Assembly: GCA_012295275.1 (NCBI GenBank)
Contig: CM022677.1
Location: 6,960,814 to 7,024,813, forward strand
DNA: 64,000 nucleotides
DNA from: Chrysomallon squamiferum
Taxonomy: Eukaryota; Mollusca; Gastropoda; Neomphalida; Peltospiridae
Reading direction: 5' to 3'
Positions 1 to 10,599 of this stretch are shown piece by piece. Each line of letters starts with the position of its first letter. Within the stretch, counting starts at the first letter, position 1. The translations under genes and the position numbers were made by a program. The notes beneath the pieces were generated by a model that ran no database searches, had not been told where the DNA came from, and saw nothing but the letters and a program-made list of their open reading frames with translations.

Positions 1-164
1 TTTCATTTCATTGTGAAAACGTATAACTATTTCAAATGCATGTGAATACAGTTTTTCAGCTTTTTCAATTTAAATTTCACAAATTTAGAGAGTAATATGT
101 AACATCAGTTCTTATTAAAAGTTTAATTATGTATGAGTGTGTGTGTATGGTTTGGTTTTTGATT

Positions 165-320
165 AGTAATCAGAAATTAACCACATTTCTTGAACAAACA
201 AAATTTTAAAAAGAATAAAAGTATGTGCTATTCTTTTTATCAGAGAACTGATTCAAACTGTTAATTTAAACTAAAAGATGTTGCATATGTATCTTATCAT
301 TTAACTTAACTAATCCATTA
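165..320 (+). repeat. Dispersed microsatellite-linked repeat R1, copy 1
   Basis: This non-coding element of about 160 bp recurs across the window. It starts near TAATCAGAAATTAACCACAT and passes through a core around AGAGAACTGATTCAAACTG. It ends near CATTTAACTTAACTATCCAT, always running directly into an (AAT)n tract. This copy runs into the AAT/ATT tract at about 320-580. It looks like a non-autonomous transposable element whose 3' end is a microsatellite, but I see no coding capacity and cannot name the family. Confidence 0.7.
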
Positions 321-354
<34 letters not shown>

Positions 355-580
355 CTAATAATTATTATCAGAAGTAGTATTATAATTATTATTATTATTA
401 TTATTATTGTTGTTGTTATTGTTGTTGTTGCTGTTATTATTATTATTATTATTATTTTCATCATCATCATCATTATTAATATTATGATCACTGATATTAT
501 TATTACTAGTGTATTACTAATGCTACATATTTTTATCATCATCATCATCATCATTATTATTAGTTATTATTATCATTAGT
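320..580. repeat. AAT/ATT/TTG compound microsatellite
   Basis: Interrupted trinucleotide tract in which AAT units switch to ATT, TTG and ATC units. The low-complexity open frames across it (poly-Ile, poly-Met) are artefacts of the repeat. Confidence 0.9.
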
Positions 581-595
581 ATATATATTTATTTA

Positions 596-770
596 AACAA
601 ATACAATTTTAAAAAGAATAAAAGTATGTGCTATTCTTTTTATCAGAGAACTGATTCAAACTGTTAATTTAAACTAAACAATTTTACATCTGTATCTTAT
701 CATTTAACTTAACTATCCATTAAATAATAATAATTATAATAATAATAATAATAATAATAATTATATAAAT
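596..770 (+). repeat. Repeat R1, copy 2 (5'-truncated) plus (AAT)n
   Basis: Second copy of R1, beginning inside the element at AAAAAGAATAAAAGTATGTG and again ending in an AAT tract. It lies in tandem with copy 1, about 400 bp away. Confidence 0.7.
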
Positions 771-889
771 GTGTGTATGTGTATATGTAAGCAAATATGT
801 ATGTATGCACATACGTATGTATTCATGTATCTATGTATAGTTGTATGTGTATACAACTAAATGATGTTCTGTGTTGTTTTTCCTTAAAG

Positions 890-1008
890 CTTGCCCTAGT
901 CGTATCGATGTCATACACGTTTTCGATGGCTCCCAAAGTGTGAAGAAAGAAAACTGAGAGAAAGTCAAAGCTGCAGTCACGGAATCAATCAAAATGATTT
1001 CAAAATGC
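890..1008 (+). pseudogene. von Willebrand factor A domain fragment (block A)
   Basis: After an acceptor-like TTTTTCCTTAAAG, the phase-1 frame reads ACPSRIDVIHVFDGSQSVKK followed by EN, a TGA stop, then EKVKAAVTESIK. This matches the start of a vWA domain: a hydrophobic beta strand, the metal-ion-dependent adhesion site DxSxS (here DGSQS), and the first helix. In this family the residue at the stop is usually aromatic, so TGG to TGA is a likely origin. The rest of the roughly 170-residue domain is not found in frame. The duplicate at 28589 carries the same stop, so the lesion predates the duplication. It was probably part of a secreted or membrane vWA/TSP1 adhesion protein and is now non-functional. 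Confidence 0.7.
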
Positions 1009-1076
1009 TAACAAAGAAACACTGAGTGTGCAGTCTGTCAGCGTCCTGTGACACACAGTCGGACGTGCAGTGGCAG

Positions 1077-1190
1077 TCAGTGTGTGAGTCTAACACTAAG
1101 ATCAGTGTGAAAGTCAGTGTGTGAGTCTAACACTAAGATCAGTGTGAAAGTCAGTGTGTGAGTCTAACACTAAGACCAGTGTGGAAACAT
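1077..1190. repeat. 37-bp tandem repeat, about 3 units
   Basis: Three near-identical 37-bp units, each starting TCAGTGTGTGAGTCTAACAC. The array lies between the vWA and TSP1 fragments. The duplicate block at 28.77-28.86 kb has about 2.5 units, so copy number changed after duplication. Confidence 0.85.
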
Positions 1191-1284
1191 GCACACTGGG
1201 ACAGTACAGAAGAGTAGAAACATGCCAGAGAGGAACCTTAGTCAGAACCTGCAGAAACCCGCCACCCAGCGGAGGGCCAGGAAT
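1181..1284 (+). pseudogene. Thrombospondin type-1 repeat fragment (block A)
   Basis: The + frame reads VETCTLGQYRRVETCQRGTL then VRTCRNPPPSGGPGM before a TAG. The segment RTCRNPPPSGG resembles the middle of a TSP1 repeat (R-x-C-x-N-P-x-P-x-x-G-G). The usual N-terminal W-x-x-W motif is absent and the C-terminal cysteines are lost after the stop. Its position about 170 bp after the vWA fragment fits a vWA-TSP1 gene. The assignment to TSP1 is moderate because only half of the module is recognisable. Confidence 0.45.
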
Positions 1285-1738
1285 GTAGTGGAATTAGCAC
1301 AGATTCTGAGAGAAATAATAAACAGAATAGTAATAATAAAAAGTTTAATTAAAATAAAAAATTAAATAAAAAATATTCCAACAAAATGATACCATGCATT
1401 TATAAAGGTAGCTTCAAAATATAATGGAAGTGATAGCAATTTCATGTTCGTAAATTCCTGTAATTGGGGCTTATTGTTTAAATCTTTATTAAAAAGCAAG
1501 ATAACTCCAAGAAAAGATCAGAATATTACGTTCATTGCATGACGTTAGAACTCTACATAACTTTCAACATTACAAGTAGAATAAAAAATAAAAAATCCAG
1601 TGAAATTTAACACGAAGATATTATTTTATTTTACGATGTTGACAATATTTATTTTGGAAACTTCAAGGAAAAAAAAAATAATGAAAAAAATCGGGATAAA
1701 TTACAACACTAGTTGTGGAAATAGTGAACATCAGTTGG

Positions 1739-1793
1739 ATATACGTGCTGACTTGGATATACGTGCTGACTTGGATATACGTGCTGACTTGGA
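1739..1793. repeat. 18-bp in-frame tandem repeat (3 units)
   Basis: Units of GATATACGTGCTGACTTG, which would encode the hexapeptide LDIRAD on the + strand. Block A' has four units at 29404-29475. The length keeps the frame open, but there is no independent evidence that this frame is translated. Confidence 0.85.
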
Positions 1794-1822
1794 TATTGTG
1801 AAATCGGGTAATGAAGATGTAA

Positions 1823-1898
1823 AACTCAAAGCCAGAAGAATTTGATGGAATTAATAACACAGACACTGTCACTCAGCCTTGTTCTGCAGATTCCTGTG
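1823..1898 (+). pseudogene. TSP1 C-terminal half exon (block A)
   Basis: The + frame reads NSKPEEFDGINNTDTVTQPC then SADSC, ending in a good donor (TGTG then GTAAGC) in phase 1. P-E-F-D-G followed by TQPC and a final cysteine is typical of the end of thrombospondin type-1 repeats, and phase-1 boundaries are usual for this module. The frame is closed just upstream, so the N-terminal half is missing or frameshifted. The same piece is kept in block A' (29507-29582), and a shorter relic lies at 35765-35791. Confidence 0.55.
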
Positions 1899-2085
1899 GT
1901 AAGCATAAATAATTATATAAATTAATATATTCTAACGCTACAAAGTTATGATATGTCAATATATATGTTAAATCGAAATCATTTAAAATATTTTTTACAA
2001 ATTTGTTCCAGGGAGAATCGATAAATAATATACTTGTGAGGAAATTTTGTTTTGACAAATGCAAATTAGGTTCCCCAAAAGGTTA

Positions 2086-3240
2086 TCATTTATACTTTTT
2101 ATAGAAATACACAGGATACCGTTGTAGTTCACCACAGATCATAAAACCAGGATTAACATTTAGCAAATACTTATAAAATTTCATTTGGAGTTTTTCAAAT
2201 AAATCAAGTATACAATCGATGGAGAGATTATTCTGATGACTTTTAGCTTACTGCACATAGCTTTCATTGCTTTGTTATATAGATGTTTACGTTGTATTCT
2301 GATATTCCGTATTATATCGTCAGCATATATCAAAGAATAACAAGTTTTAAATAAATATTAATACTTCATTTGCATTGTGTAATTGATTCTAGTCTATTTG
2401 CCTTACTATATATAAGAAATTCCTCTAAGTCATTTGCCTTACTATTTATAACAAATTCCTGTAAGTCATTTGCCTTACTATCTATAAGAAATTCCTGTAA
2501 GTCATTTGCCTTACTATCTATAAGAAATTCCTCTAAGTCATTTGCCTTACTATCTATAAGAAATTCCTCTAAGTCATTTGCCTTACTATCTATAAGAAAT
2601 TCCTCTAAGTCATTTTAAAAAATAGAAAATAAAATATGCGATTTTCTCCTTGCCTGACACAGATTTCACAATTAAAACTATCAGATAACAAACCGTTCGA
2701 TGTAATTCTAACTTTAATATATATATATATTTATATATATTTACAAAGACATTAAATTTATTTTTATGTTTGTCCATTAAAATAATTAGAGAGTATAAAG
2801 AAAATATAAGATCTGTCACTGAATCATTTTTACTAAATCCAGCTTCGTTTTCTAACCTCAGGTTTGTTTCACCTGTGTATTTACTTAATCTAGAATTAAG
2901 TGCAGGTATACATACTTTACTTAAACAGCTTAATAATGTTCAGGGTCATTTCGAGCATCTTTATTTTTATATATTGTTATTGTTTTATTATTTTTTTTTT
3001 TTTTGAGATGATTATACTGATTTTCTTTGTACTTCAAGTCAGCTTTCAGTATACTTTATTTTTTATATCTTTGTCTGGCTTTTCTGACTTTCTTTCTTGC
3101 AGTTTTACAAGCTCTGTCAAACCAGGCCTTATTATAACAATGTTTCTTTATTGTAATATAGGCGGGTTTCTTCCCAAATGTATCTTTAGCGGCAATTATT
3201 AGTTATGAATTCACAATCAACGTCTGCTGACTTGCAATTT
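2086..3240 (-). mobile_element. Degenerate LINE retrotransposon (block A)
   Basis: Read on the - strand, in order, there are several pieces of a non-LTR element. First is an endonuclease-to-RT linker, with AWFDRACKTARKK near 3100-3190. Next is an early RT segment, LRLENEAGFSKNDSVTDLIF, near 2800-2880. A YADD box is near 2310. Last is a C-terminal piece containing NKAMKAMCSKL and FMICGELQRYPVYFYKKYK, ending in TGA at about 2086. The order is canonical, but frameshifts, stops and deletions separate the pieces, and the YADD box is fused almost directly to the C-terminal helix. The 5' limit is unclear and may reach about 3500. The clade is not assigned. The element is dead. Confidence 0.7.
2397..2613. 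repeat. 36-bp tandem repeat inside the LINE (6 units)
   Basis: Six 36-bp units starting TCATTTGCCTTACTATCTAT. On the LINE sense (-) strand each unit encodes NDLEEFLIDSKA, so the array is a frame-preserving amplification of 12 codons of the reverse-transcriptase region. The copy in A' has seven units with a C/A variant distributed through the array. Confidence 0.85.
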
Positions 3241-3777
3241 TCTAAATTTGGGGATTTTTCATTTAACAAATTTAACTAGCTTTTTAAGTTATGGCAAACT
3301 TTTTGCATTTTTCTCTGTGACTTCCTTAGAGCTTAATGAAGTATCTTGGTTTGTCTCGATGGGAGTTGTTCTGTGATCTTTGTTGTCTTGTTTCTCTTGG
3401 CTGAGTTGTTGAGTTTCTATTAGTGGCTTCTGTCCCGTTCTCTCTTACTGGACACAGCCTGCCCTCGAAAGTCGGCTTTAACAATCACATTGAATTCTTC
3501 TGTTCTAAGATATAGCAAAGAACATTTTAAAATCCTACTTCGTATTGTGGAATTATGAATTTTCTTGAGAAATTCTCTGTATTTATTGGGTTTTTTTTTT
3601 CTTAGTTAATTTTCTATAGCTTGATTTTACTGGTTTCAGAACAGGAATACAAAATTTGCTTAATTTATTTAAAAACTTAATCAAAACAAAAGGTTTCTTT
3701 AATACTGACTGCAATTAATAACTCACTGAATTATTTCGTTATATCTATAGCTATCTATCTGTCTATCTATCTATCTG

Positions 3778-3863
<86 letters not shown>

Positions 3864-4130
3864 AACAGATTGTTGATATGATAATATTAGTATTAAGTCA
3901 TGGATAAGAACATGACAAGAAATATCGTTAAAAACAATGCAATAATTTCTTGTTCTAAAATAACAAAGAGTAGAACAATAATTGTCTAAATCATATAATT
4001 ATTGTTATTTGTTGTTGTTGTGGTCATTGCTGTTTGTGATGTAAATACGCCCTTAATCTCATGAACTGAATTCTCCTTAAGATTTGAATGTCGAGATCCA
4101 CTTTAACGTAGTAATGATATATGTTTGATA
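2655..4130. other. Non-coding remainder of block A
   Basis: Apart from the LINE pieces described separately, this stretch holds a (GA)n tract at 3782-3861 and no supported gene. The sequence at about 3330-3560 is well conserved in A' (30870-31140). It may be the 5' part of the LINE on the - strand, but I recognise no motif in it. Confidence 0.5.
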
Positions 4131-4663
4131 ATAATAATAACAATCTGTTTATTGATAATCTCTCTCTCTCTCTCTTTCTCTCTCTCTACGTGGATATCGT
4201 TTCTATCGGAACAGAAATTTATATTTTATATTTTTTTAAATCTTTGTGTAAAAAAAAAAAATCAAAAAAACAAACAAACCAAAAATAAAAAGAAAAACCA
4301 TAAAAAAAAAACCCCATTAATTACAAAATCCCCCCAAAATCGTGAATTTCGGTATGAGGTATTTAATATCATTTTCCAAGTAATAAGAAGTTGTGTATTA
4401 AAATCTGTGCAGTATTAACAAGGTTACATACAAAATAACTCCTTCCCCCACTCACAAATAGCACATTGCTTTGTTGAAAGTATTTCTTGTTAATTTTGAA
4501 TGTATTTTGAAACGATAAACGGTATTTTATTATGCTCTTTCAGATACTAAAATGAGGATGTTTTAAATGTACAAATACATTACACACATTACATATACAT
4601 ATTTTTATCTACGTGAATATTATCAAATAAATAGTTTTACTTAGATTCTGATGCCAGTGAGAT

Positions 4664-4721
<58 letters not shown>

Positions 4722-5500
4722 TTATTGTAATAAATGATATTGTATGCTTATTTATCTAGGTTCTGTTTTTAGGTACAGCTATTTATATTTTGTTTATTGT
4801 CAATTACATTTTTATCTTCTGTTTCACATACCAGTAAAGGTAACAGACATATACAAATACAGACACATTACATATACACATTCAAAGACTATTTTTAGCT
4901 ACTGTTAGTTATTATTGAATATTATCATATAAATATTTTTCCTCAGATTCTGATGCCAGTGAGATGCACAGAATTAAAGTAATCTCGTTAGTGTACACAC
5001 AAACACATCAGTACAGGACGATGGGGTACGAAATATAATTTAAAAAATAACAACCAAATGATACAGGAGTTTTCTCATTCAAATTTAAATACAATTTACC
5101 TAGTCATTATAATGACAAAAAAGTGGTTCAGATTGGCTAGGTTTACTTCGGTATGTCTTGTGTTATTCTTAGGCTGTTTTGACTTGGGTATAGGTTTGTT
5201 TTGCATTTTGTTTGGTTGCATACATATTGTGATGGATGTGCATTGTGTTCGTCATATGTTACTTGTTATGTGTGTTTGTTTGTGTGTGTGTGTTTTATCT
5301 GTGTGTGAAAGAGAGAGATCGATAGGTCGATTATTATGATGAAAAATATGTTATTACTACATTCCCTCAGCAAATGAAATTGGTATTTCATACATATAAA
5401 TTCATACTTACATACATATATAAAGAAGAAGAAAATTGCTCTGCATGTGCATGTGCATATGTGTCTATATATGTACACACGTCCAAGCATAGAACGTTAA
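4130..5500. other. Block A/B spacer present only in the first copy, part 1
   Basis: A and B are about 4.4 kb apart here, but A' and B' are only about 0.4 kb apart. This part holds an (AC)n tract at 4666-4720 and two copies of GATTCTGATGCCAGTGAGAT (about 4645 and 4946). It also has a long low-complexity A/C-rich stretch near 4250-4320. No gene is supported. Confidence 0.5.
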
Positions 5501-5521
5501 TATTCTTAATATTTTTTTCAG

Positions 5522-5576
5522 GAGGAGTTGTGGTCCTTGTGATTTTTTGTTTTACATTCACTGAAAGTTTTAGCAA

Positions 5577-5586
<10 letters not shown>
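5522..5586 (+). pseudogene. Orphan transmembrane exon related to the TNFR-like receptor
   Basis: After a strong acceptor (pyrimidine run then TTTTTTTCAG at 5520-5521), the phase-1 frame reads GGVVVLVIFCFTFTESFSKY, then I and a stop. The first 24 bases of the exon are nearly identical to the transmembrane exon of the B' receptor (32839-32891, opposite strand). The hydrophobic core is followed by a short polar tail and a stop, as in a receptor with almost no cytoplasmic part. No cysteine-rich exon was found upstream on this strand. It may be an inverted receptor relic, or the membrane exon of the vWA/TSP1 gene upstream. Confidence 0.45.

Positions 5587-5642
<56 letters not shown>
5584..5642. 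repeat. (GA)n microsatellite
   Basis: Near-perfect GA dinucleotide tract starting directly at the stop of the orphan transmembrane exon. Confidence 0.95.
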
Positions 5643-5643
<1 letters not shown>

Positions 5644-6407
5644 AAAGAGAAAAATAACAAATTGGAATGTTACAGATAATATATCAGTATTAAATGATTT
5701 AGTTAAATACTTTAAGACCTTGGAAGACCCCATTCATCGTAATGTAAATTAGTTTTTGATATTTATAATTATTAGTATCTACATATGTCCAAATTTATCA
5801 CTATGTATATATTATTTCTCGCTTTCTTTTCTATTTGTTTACTCAAAGTGTATTTATTTATTTGTTTATTGTTGTTCTATTTGCTTTTATCAGTAGTATC
5901 ATAGTCTGTTTACATTCTATACATATCAACCAGTAACAACAACAACTACAACAAATAACAACAATAACAAATAGAATATGATTAAGACAAAGTTTGTTCT
6001 GTCCTTATTCGTGTTATTTGTTATTTTATAACGAGACATTATTGCATTGTTATTATGAGGTTATTATAGGTCGTCATAATCTTTGTACATGTGTAAAATA
6101 TCGAATTCTTTTTGAGATTTACGCTCTGTTTAACCTACAATATAAAATAGGACTTCAAAATATCTTTTGCTAAATCAGGTGTCCGTTTATATTTGGCGGT
6201 TAAAATGACCTTATTTAGAAATGTGTTTTAACATGAAATCTGTTCAAACACTTGACTGTTGTATTATTGTGCTTGTTCACTGAACTGATTTATGTGGATC
6301 ATTCGTGTCGCTACCCTGTTTTACAATAAAGTAATAGATCTAATTTTAGAAAACTGATGGCTACTTTGCTAGCCAAGAGTGAGACACACAAATTACCAAA
6401 TAGAAAA

Positions 6408-6427
6408 TAATAATAATAATAATAATA

Positions 6428-6500
<73 letters not shown>

Positions 6501-6530
6501 TTAATAATAATAAGAAGAAGAAGAAGAAGA
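6408..6530. repeat. (AAT)n then (AAG)n microsatellite
   Basis: About 100 bp of AAT units switching to AAG. The flanking 5.65-6.4 kb and 6.53-6.87 kb are AT-rich and show no gene. Confidence 0.95.
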
Positions 6531-6867
6531 ATAGCAATAATAGTAATGTTATAATGAGAGCGTGAGAAAGAGATATTAGATAATAATATTTTTCTTTGGC
6601 ACAGTATTAGTGCTGTTAAAAGCTATAAAATTAAATAATAACGATAACCTTTTTATTACACTTTCTTCTTAAGATCAGTCTCAAGTAAACGTTTTATGAC
6701 ATTTTCTAATTTAGTAAAGACAAACCAGACTAATTTTAACGAAAGCTACAGAAAACAGGAGATTTTCTTTGGCATTTTGTTCTTCTAAACCGATTTGTTA
6801 TAGTTCCGACATAAAAATGTATTGTTTATAATCCAGTGTATTACTCTCATTTGATATACGAGTGAAA

Positions 6868-6967
<100 letters not shown>

Positions 6968-7049
6968 AGCAGTAAAAGATAAGTTGAAATAAATTTTATT
7001 TGTTTAAATAAATATATATACTAATTATAATAATAAAAATAATAATAAT

Positions 7050-7068
7050 AATAATTATTATTATTAGC

Positions 7069-7117
<49 letters not shown>

Positions 7118-7290
7118 GTTAATCGATAGTTAAGTTAAATGATAAAATACAGGTGTAAAATTGTTTAGTTTAAATTAACAGTTTGAATCAGTTCTCTGAT
7201 AAAAAGAATAGCACATACATTTATTCTTTTTAAAATTTTGTTTGGTCAAGAAATGTGGTTAATTTCTGATTACTAATCATACACCAAAGA
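7050..7290 (-). repeat. Repeat R1, copy 3 (inverted) with (ATT)n
   Basis: Full-length R1 in reverse orientation, preceded on the + strand by the ATT tract at about 7065-7118 and followed by an (AC)n tract at about 7290-7330. This confirms that the AAT side is always the same end of the element. Confidence 0.75.
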
Positions 7291-7487
7291 GCACACACAC
7301 ACACACACACACTCACACACACACACACACATACAGACAACAAACACAAACACACACGGATACACAGATACTCATATAAAGCTTTATAAAATGTACGTAA
7401 AAATCATTAATAAATAACAGATTATATTGGAATCCTACTAACGGAACAATTAGCTGGGCGCAAACAACGAGGAATTATTATTGTTGA

Positions 7488-8275
7488 GAACTAAACGTTG
7501 AAGTTGAAATACTTGATATTGTTCAAAAGAATTTAGAAGAACACTTTCTTACTAGTTATTCAGTTACCTCTTCATACGAAGAATCCCTGAAGAAGTTCAG
7601 AAGCGAACTTGTAAGTTTTTCAACTTTTTACAATTGTCATTATTTAAAAGATTATGGGAATCTAGAATCTGTGTATTAGATAACATTATTTCTGACTTTA
7701 CTAAACGTGTACGTTGGGCTTTAAGAAAATGACTTTGTTGGATAGTGTAATCGATGTAATGAAGGATTACATTAAAGATGGCTTGGGAGATGAGTTAGAC
7801 GGTGAATGGTTGATAAGTACGTTTGAAACGTGCAGAGAATACGATTTAGATGACATACGCGGTCGAATGTGTTTACTACGTTGGTACATAGACGAAGAAC
7901 ATGAAGATTACAAAGAACATGTTGATTAACTGAAGATGATATTGAAGACATGTTACTGAATATCCGCATAGAAAATATCATGAAAGATGACTTGACCATT
8001 AAAATCATGGCTTATGATGAACAATCTATGGGTGAAATAAGATCACGTTACAGAAGTGTTATTACATGTTTGAGGAAAGAAATCTACGACGTGGAGATGA
8101 AGTTAATCAGAAAACGTACTTAAATGCATCGAAGTTCAATAGTTTAGAGATTGTTGTATGTTCTATGTTCATTAAAGAGTCTGTTATTAGACGTGAATAT
8201 GTACGGTGGGGCTTTGAAGATGAAGATGTATCGACCATTGCAACAGTTGCTTTGAAATTCAGTCAAAGTTAAATA
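7488..8275 (+). pseudogene. Unidentified acidic helical ORF, broken into frames
   Basis: Four + strand pieces look like one eroded gene. First is an exon-like segment at 7488-7610 (ELNVEVEILDIVQKNLEEHF and 21 more residues), ending in a perfect donor GTAAGT. Second is an ATG at 7729 opening a 67-codon frame that contains GDELDGEWLISTF and RGRMCLLRWYIDEEHEDY. Third is a one-base-shifted continuation from about 7925 (LTEDDIEDMLLNIRIENIMK and on to RKRT). Fourth is another shifted frame to 8272, ending in ALKFSQS. The composition is rich in D, E, K, I and L and is unlike the surrounding AT repeats. I recognise no domain. A death-fold or other helical-bundle protein is conceivable but unproven. 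Confidence 0.4.
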
Positions 8276-8539
8276 AATGAATTGAATAATAGTATTTGTT
8301 TTATATTATAAACAACAACAAAAAAATATTTGTATTCAATTTTTATTCAAACAAAAAAAAAGCATACAAAACAGTCCTGCAAGAGGCAAACCACATGACA
8401 ATTTATAATAAAATCAAATAAGTTATAATCATTTGTTTTCATCTCCAGACACCAGCAAATAAAGCTTTATAAAATAAGTACGTAAAAAATGCTTCGTAAT
8501 ACAGTGGTTAGTTTTGCATCAAGCCAACATCACAATCTA

Positions 8540-9220
8540 ACAAGTGTGAATAACATTCAAATAACCCACAAAACAAACTTTAAAGAGTAAAAAAAAATTA
8601 AATTTATTACGAAATTAAATATAATTAACTTAATAAAATGTTACATGAAAACATTTAAAGTAATTTATTGGTTTTTAAAAATTATTTTAGGAAATTGAAA
8701 AACCAAATTATATTTATTCATTAGTTATTTTATATTACATATATTTATTTTTTATTATTATTATTTTTTTTTTTTTTTTTTTTTTTACAATAGTTTTTTT
8801 TAAGTGCTTGTTATTTTATACGATTTTTATTCACACAGACAAACACATAAAACACACATATAACACTGAATTCAGTTTCACAATTTTATTTTAAACGGCA
8901 AAGATTTTAATTTGACTTCTTTAACAGAAGTTTTCAGATTTTTGTTGTGAACATTATGTTAATTTGCGAAAATGTATTGTGGTACTTAATGTTCTTTGTA
9001 AAATGTTTTAAATAACATTAGAATTAACATGACTGTTCTTTAACTGCAATTATAATAACTTTCTCATTGCTTTTGTAGTTGATAGCTGGATAATGAAATA
9101 TAATTAGGATGACGGCGAACATTTGTTATTTTAAGATATATAAAAAGCGAAGTGAAAAAACAAAGATGGCGGAGTAAGTGTTTAGATTTAGGGTTTCTAA
9201 CGCCACACAACACGGATTTC
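8540..9220. other. Start of duplicated block B, non-coding
   Basis: AT-rich sequence with a poly-T run at about 8763-8787. It is colinear with 32120-32830. It lies downstream of the receptor transmembrane exon and may be 3' UTR or flank. No other gene is seen. Confidence 0.6.
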
Positions 9221-9279
9221 TCAGAACAGGATGTAAAACACTGCAGTGAAAACTGAAATGACAAGCATCACATCTCCTC
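9221..9279 (-). pseudogene. TNFR-like receptor copy 1, transmembrane exon
   Basis: Acceptor TTTTTTAG, then phase-1 coding of GGDVMLVISVFTAVFYILF and TGA. This is a typical hydrophobic membrane segment, and the stop comes immediately after it, leaving no cytoplasmic tail. It aligns with 32839-32891 in the other copy, where the stop is two codons earlier. Confidence 0.6.
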
Positions 9280-9329
9280 CTAAAAAATAAAAAATAAGAA
9301 TATTAAATGTTTCAGGTTGTTCAAGCGTG

Positions 9330-9570
9330 TGTGTGTCTCTATGTGTGTCTGTGTGTGTGTGTGTGTGTATGTAAATTTTTATGTATATAATATATAACCG
9401 TAGGTACGTATGTGTGTATGTATGTATCTATTTATATAGGTAAGCATGTATATGTACATATGTATATATGTATTTTTGAATGTATGTGTGTATGTATGTA
9501 TGTATGTATGTATATGTGTATGTATGTATGTATGTATGTATGTGTGTATGTATGTATGTAAATATGCGTG
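9330..9570. repeat. TG and TATG tandem tracts
   Basis: A (TG)n tract at about 9330-9372 followed by tetranucleotide TATG repeats to about 9570. These lie in the intron between the stalk and transmembrane exons of receptor copy 1. The open frames with TYIH-type periodicity are repeat artefacts. Confidence 0.9.
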
Positions 9571-9610
9571 TGTGTTTGGATTCGTACCTTTATGTTGGTG
9601 AAAAACTTAC

Positions 9611-9649
9611 CAGTCTCATGTAGTGTGTTTGTCCCACTGACGTCATCAT
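9611..9649 (-). pseudogene. TNFR-like receptor copy 1, 39-nt stalk exon
   Basis: Bounded by TTCTGTTTTAG and GTAAGT, phase 1 to phase 1, encoding DDVSGTNTLHET. It matches the two tandem 39-nt exons of the other copy. It is probably the juxtamembrane stalk. Only one such exon is present here. Confidence 0.55.
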
Positions 9650-9822
9650 CTAAAACAGAAGATGAAGATTTATAAGAAATTAACAAAGTATAATTTTAGT
9701 GAACAAATCTAGTTCTAAATATTTACAACTAGAAGAAATAATAACTAAATTATTATATGTTCTAACAAGATGTAGAATTATCTTTATATATTAATATTTA
9801 CATAGATTCAGATATAACTTAC

Positions 9823-10117
9823 CTATAATACAGTGTCCAATTTTCAAATTGCCTCCTTTCTTTTGCAGATGACATCCTTCTTTACATCTGCACTGTGTGT
9901 TTCTCACTTTGGTACATTTCTCTACTTCTGTTTGAGTCGTGTTGTCACACGTGTCACATTCAGCACATCTAGTAGCACGAGTGTAGTTCGACTCATTAAA
10001 ACCCTTCTTCACAAGGCTCACATTTTGATTCATCACCGTTCTCTGTGCAGTGTGCTACAAGTCGTGTTCAGGAGGACACTTTTTACAGTGTACTCCATTT
10101 ATTTCATATTGTTCGAT
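9823..10117 (-). pseudogene. TNFR-like receptor copy 1, cysteine-rich exon
   Basis: Acceptor TTTTTCAG and donor GTAAGT are intact. Translation starts IEQYEINGVHCKKCPP, then a one-base deletion leads to a stop within five codons. A one-base insertion further on (in GFYQSNY of the other copy) restores the frame, after which CAECDTCDNTTQTEVEKCTK and the final cysteines are readable. There is also a three-base insertion. The exon is 295 nt against 292 nt in the intact copy. It encoded TNF-receptor cysteine-rich domains and is now a pseudogene unless the indels are sequencing errors. Confidence 0.75.
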
Positions 10118-10446
10118 CTGAAAAATAATATGAAAAATGTTACAATTATCAGTTACAGTTATGTAAGGCTGACTAAGGTTCAAGTTTCAGTTTATAGTTA
10201 CAATTTCACGTTTCAGCAACAATTTAATAACATTTACTAACATCACAGTCAATCATTATGTTTTGAAAAGTCATTGATACACATGCATGGTAACACACAC
10301 AGGCACACACACACACACGCACACTCTATACATACAAACTCACTAAAAAGAAAACAAAATACATCTAGTAAGCAGTGATGTTGTTGTGAAGTTGCAGTGC
10401 GAAGTAGTTTACGTTGGATACAGGTTGAGTTGGTTAAAAAACGTAC

Positions 10447-10532
10447 CTCGTTTTCTGAACTTTCAGAACTTTTGCTCCCACTGTTGCTCTAAATAGTAAG
10501 GCAGCCATCAAAATCCACATAAAAAGTTCCAT
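10447..10532 (-). pseudogene. TNFR-like receptor copy 1, signal-peptide exon
   Basis: The ATG opens MELFMWILMAALLFRATVGA, a good signal peptide, followed by KVLKV and a donor GTACGT. The exon is 86 nt instead of 87 nt because of a one-base deletion near its end, so it no longer joins the next exon in frame. The base pair just upstream that reads AG in the intact copy reads GG here. Confidence 0.65.
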
Positions 10533-10599
10533 GTCTGTGATAACTCCAGGAAAAATAATAATAATAAATCTTAAAATGTACGCGAAAAAAGCTACTGCT

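Noticed and set aside
9432-9686. 84-codon frame with TYIH-type periodicity
   Set aside because: Direct translation of TATG repeats in an intron; only the part over the 39-nt stalk exon is meaningful.
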